Shown here piece by piece: positions 12,561 to 12,872 of a stretch of DNA of 12,872 nt. Origin of the DNA: Dehalococcoidia bacterium (GTDB lineage Bacteria > Chloroflexota > Dehalococcoidia > Dehalococcoidales > Fen-1064); contig PMBW01000127.1 of assembly GCA_003153075.1 (NCBI GenBank), positions 1 through 12,872 on the forward strand, read 5' to 3'. The first letter of the stretch is position 1; each line of letters starts with the position of its first letter. The notes under the pieces are model-generated. The model worked only from the letters and a program-made list of their open reading frames with translations. It ran no database searches and was not told the origin of the DNA. Position numbers and translations under genes: made by a program.

Positions 12561-12872
12561 TTACATACTCCTGAAGGCGTTATAACCGTCTTTGATCAGT
12601 TGCGTGATCTTAATTTTACGGACTTCGGCCATCGCCGTGCCGACCATGCGCTTCTTGGGTTCTTCCCCGATAAACATCATTTTCTCGAGGGTATCGCATA
12701 AAAATTGCGGATACTGTCCCATCAACCTCGGATTGTCCAGGAAATGGGGCGCTTTCTTAAATGTCGCCATATCCTTCAAGACAAAACTATCTTTGAGCAG
12801 CGTCTCGTATTCAGCTAATGATTGACTGGAAAAGTCCTTTTTCTTCGTTGCGGAGGAAATTGCCCGCGCGGC
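12561..12872 (-). CDS. fixC: FixC-type electron-transfer flavoprotein:quinone oxidoreductase, C-terminal part, cut by window edge
   Basis: The frame is open from the right edge to the stop at 12561-12563, giving 103 codons. The visible residues, including DFSSQSLAEYETLLKDSFVLKDM, FKKAPHFLDNPRLMGQYPQFLCD and IGEEPKKRM, match the C-terminal end of FixC / electron-transfer flavoprotein-quinone oxidoreductase proteins. The FAD-binding N-terminal part lies outside the window. The full protein is usually about 430 residues. Directly upstream of fixX with a two-base gap, it is surely in one operon with it. It transfers electrons from FixAB-type flavoproteins to quinone at the membrane. Internal ATG or TTG codons near 12779 are not the true start because the frame continues upstream. 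Confidence 0.9.
   Translation of the reverse strand, partial: AARAISSATKKKDFSSQSLAEYETLLKDSFVLKDMATFKKAPHFLDNPRLMGQYPQFLCDTLEKMMFIGEEPKKRMVGTAMAEVRKIKITQLIKDGYNAFRSM

Noticed and set aside
12592..12825. A plus-strand open frame of 77 codons antisense to fixC
   Set aside because: The opposite strand matches the FixC C-terminus clearly, with close coupling to fixX; the plus-strand frame is a shadow.

Overview
The window is bacterial: compact genes, strong GGAGG-type ribosome binding sites, sigma70-like TTGACA promoters and intrinsic terminators. The mix of genes suggests an anaerobe with a carbohydrate-degrading lifestyle. A lipoprotein with an extreme poly-Thr spacer after its lipobox Cys, a family-5 solute-binding protein, an iron-dependent alcohol dehydrogenase and fixC/fixX are together reminiscent of Chloroflexota (Dehalococcoidia-like) or an anaerobic Firmicute. 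This taxonomic guess is inference only; no rRNA or other marker gene is present.

Layout. (1) 1-2202, minus strand: the N-terminal 312 codons of a GH35 beta-galactosidase-type enzyme running off the left edge, preceded by a phosphotriesterase-family metallohydrolase whose promoter overlaps a palindrome. (2) 2203-4430, plus strand: a regulatory intergenic region, then a family-5 ABC substrate-binding lipoprotein closed by a strong terminator. (3) 4431-9640, plus strand: a candidate operator, a GH31 alpha-glycosidase, a second full-length GH35 enzyme paralogous to the one at the left edge, and a xylose-isomerase-like TIM-barrel protein, closed by a hairpin. (4) 9640-10343: an intergenic region holding a 56-codon minus-strand gene with a strong ribosome binding site, and the promoter plus structured leader of the next gene. 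(5) 10344-11553: an iron-containing alcohol dehydrogenase and its terminator. (6) 11587-12244: a HicA/HicB toxin-antitoxin pair with a near-perfect palindrome sitting between the -35 and -10 of its promoter. (7) 12286-12872, minus strand: fixX and the 3' end of fixC, convergent with hicB.

How the genes may work together. The lipoprotein may capture an imported oligosaccharide or peptide. Neither GH31 nor GH35 enzyme has a signal peptide, so they probably trim imported oligosaccharides inside the cell. The GH31 + DUF5597-type GH35 pairing is known from xyloglucan utilisation, where alpha-xylosyl and beta-galactosyl side groups are removed. The isomerase-like protein would act on a released aldose, the phosphotriesterase homologue could be a sugar-lactonase, and the alcohol dehydrogenase could dispose of reducing equivalents or a lactaldehyde-like product. 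The substrate itself is not proven by the sequence.

The most interesting points are the isomerase-like protein, which keeps nearly all xylose-isomerase active-site residues but appears to have His in place of one metal-ligand Asp; the long hairpin in the alcohol dehydrogenase leader; the promoter-embedded palindromes; and the 56-codon gene of unknown function. I did not find a clearly new multi-gene defence or mobile system.
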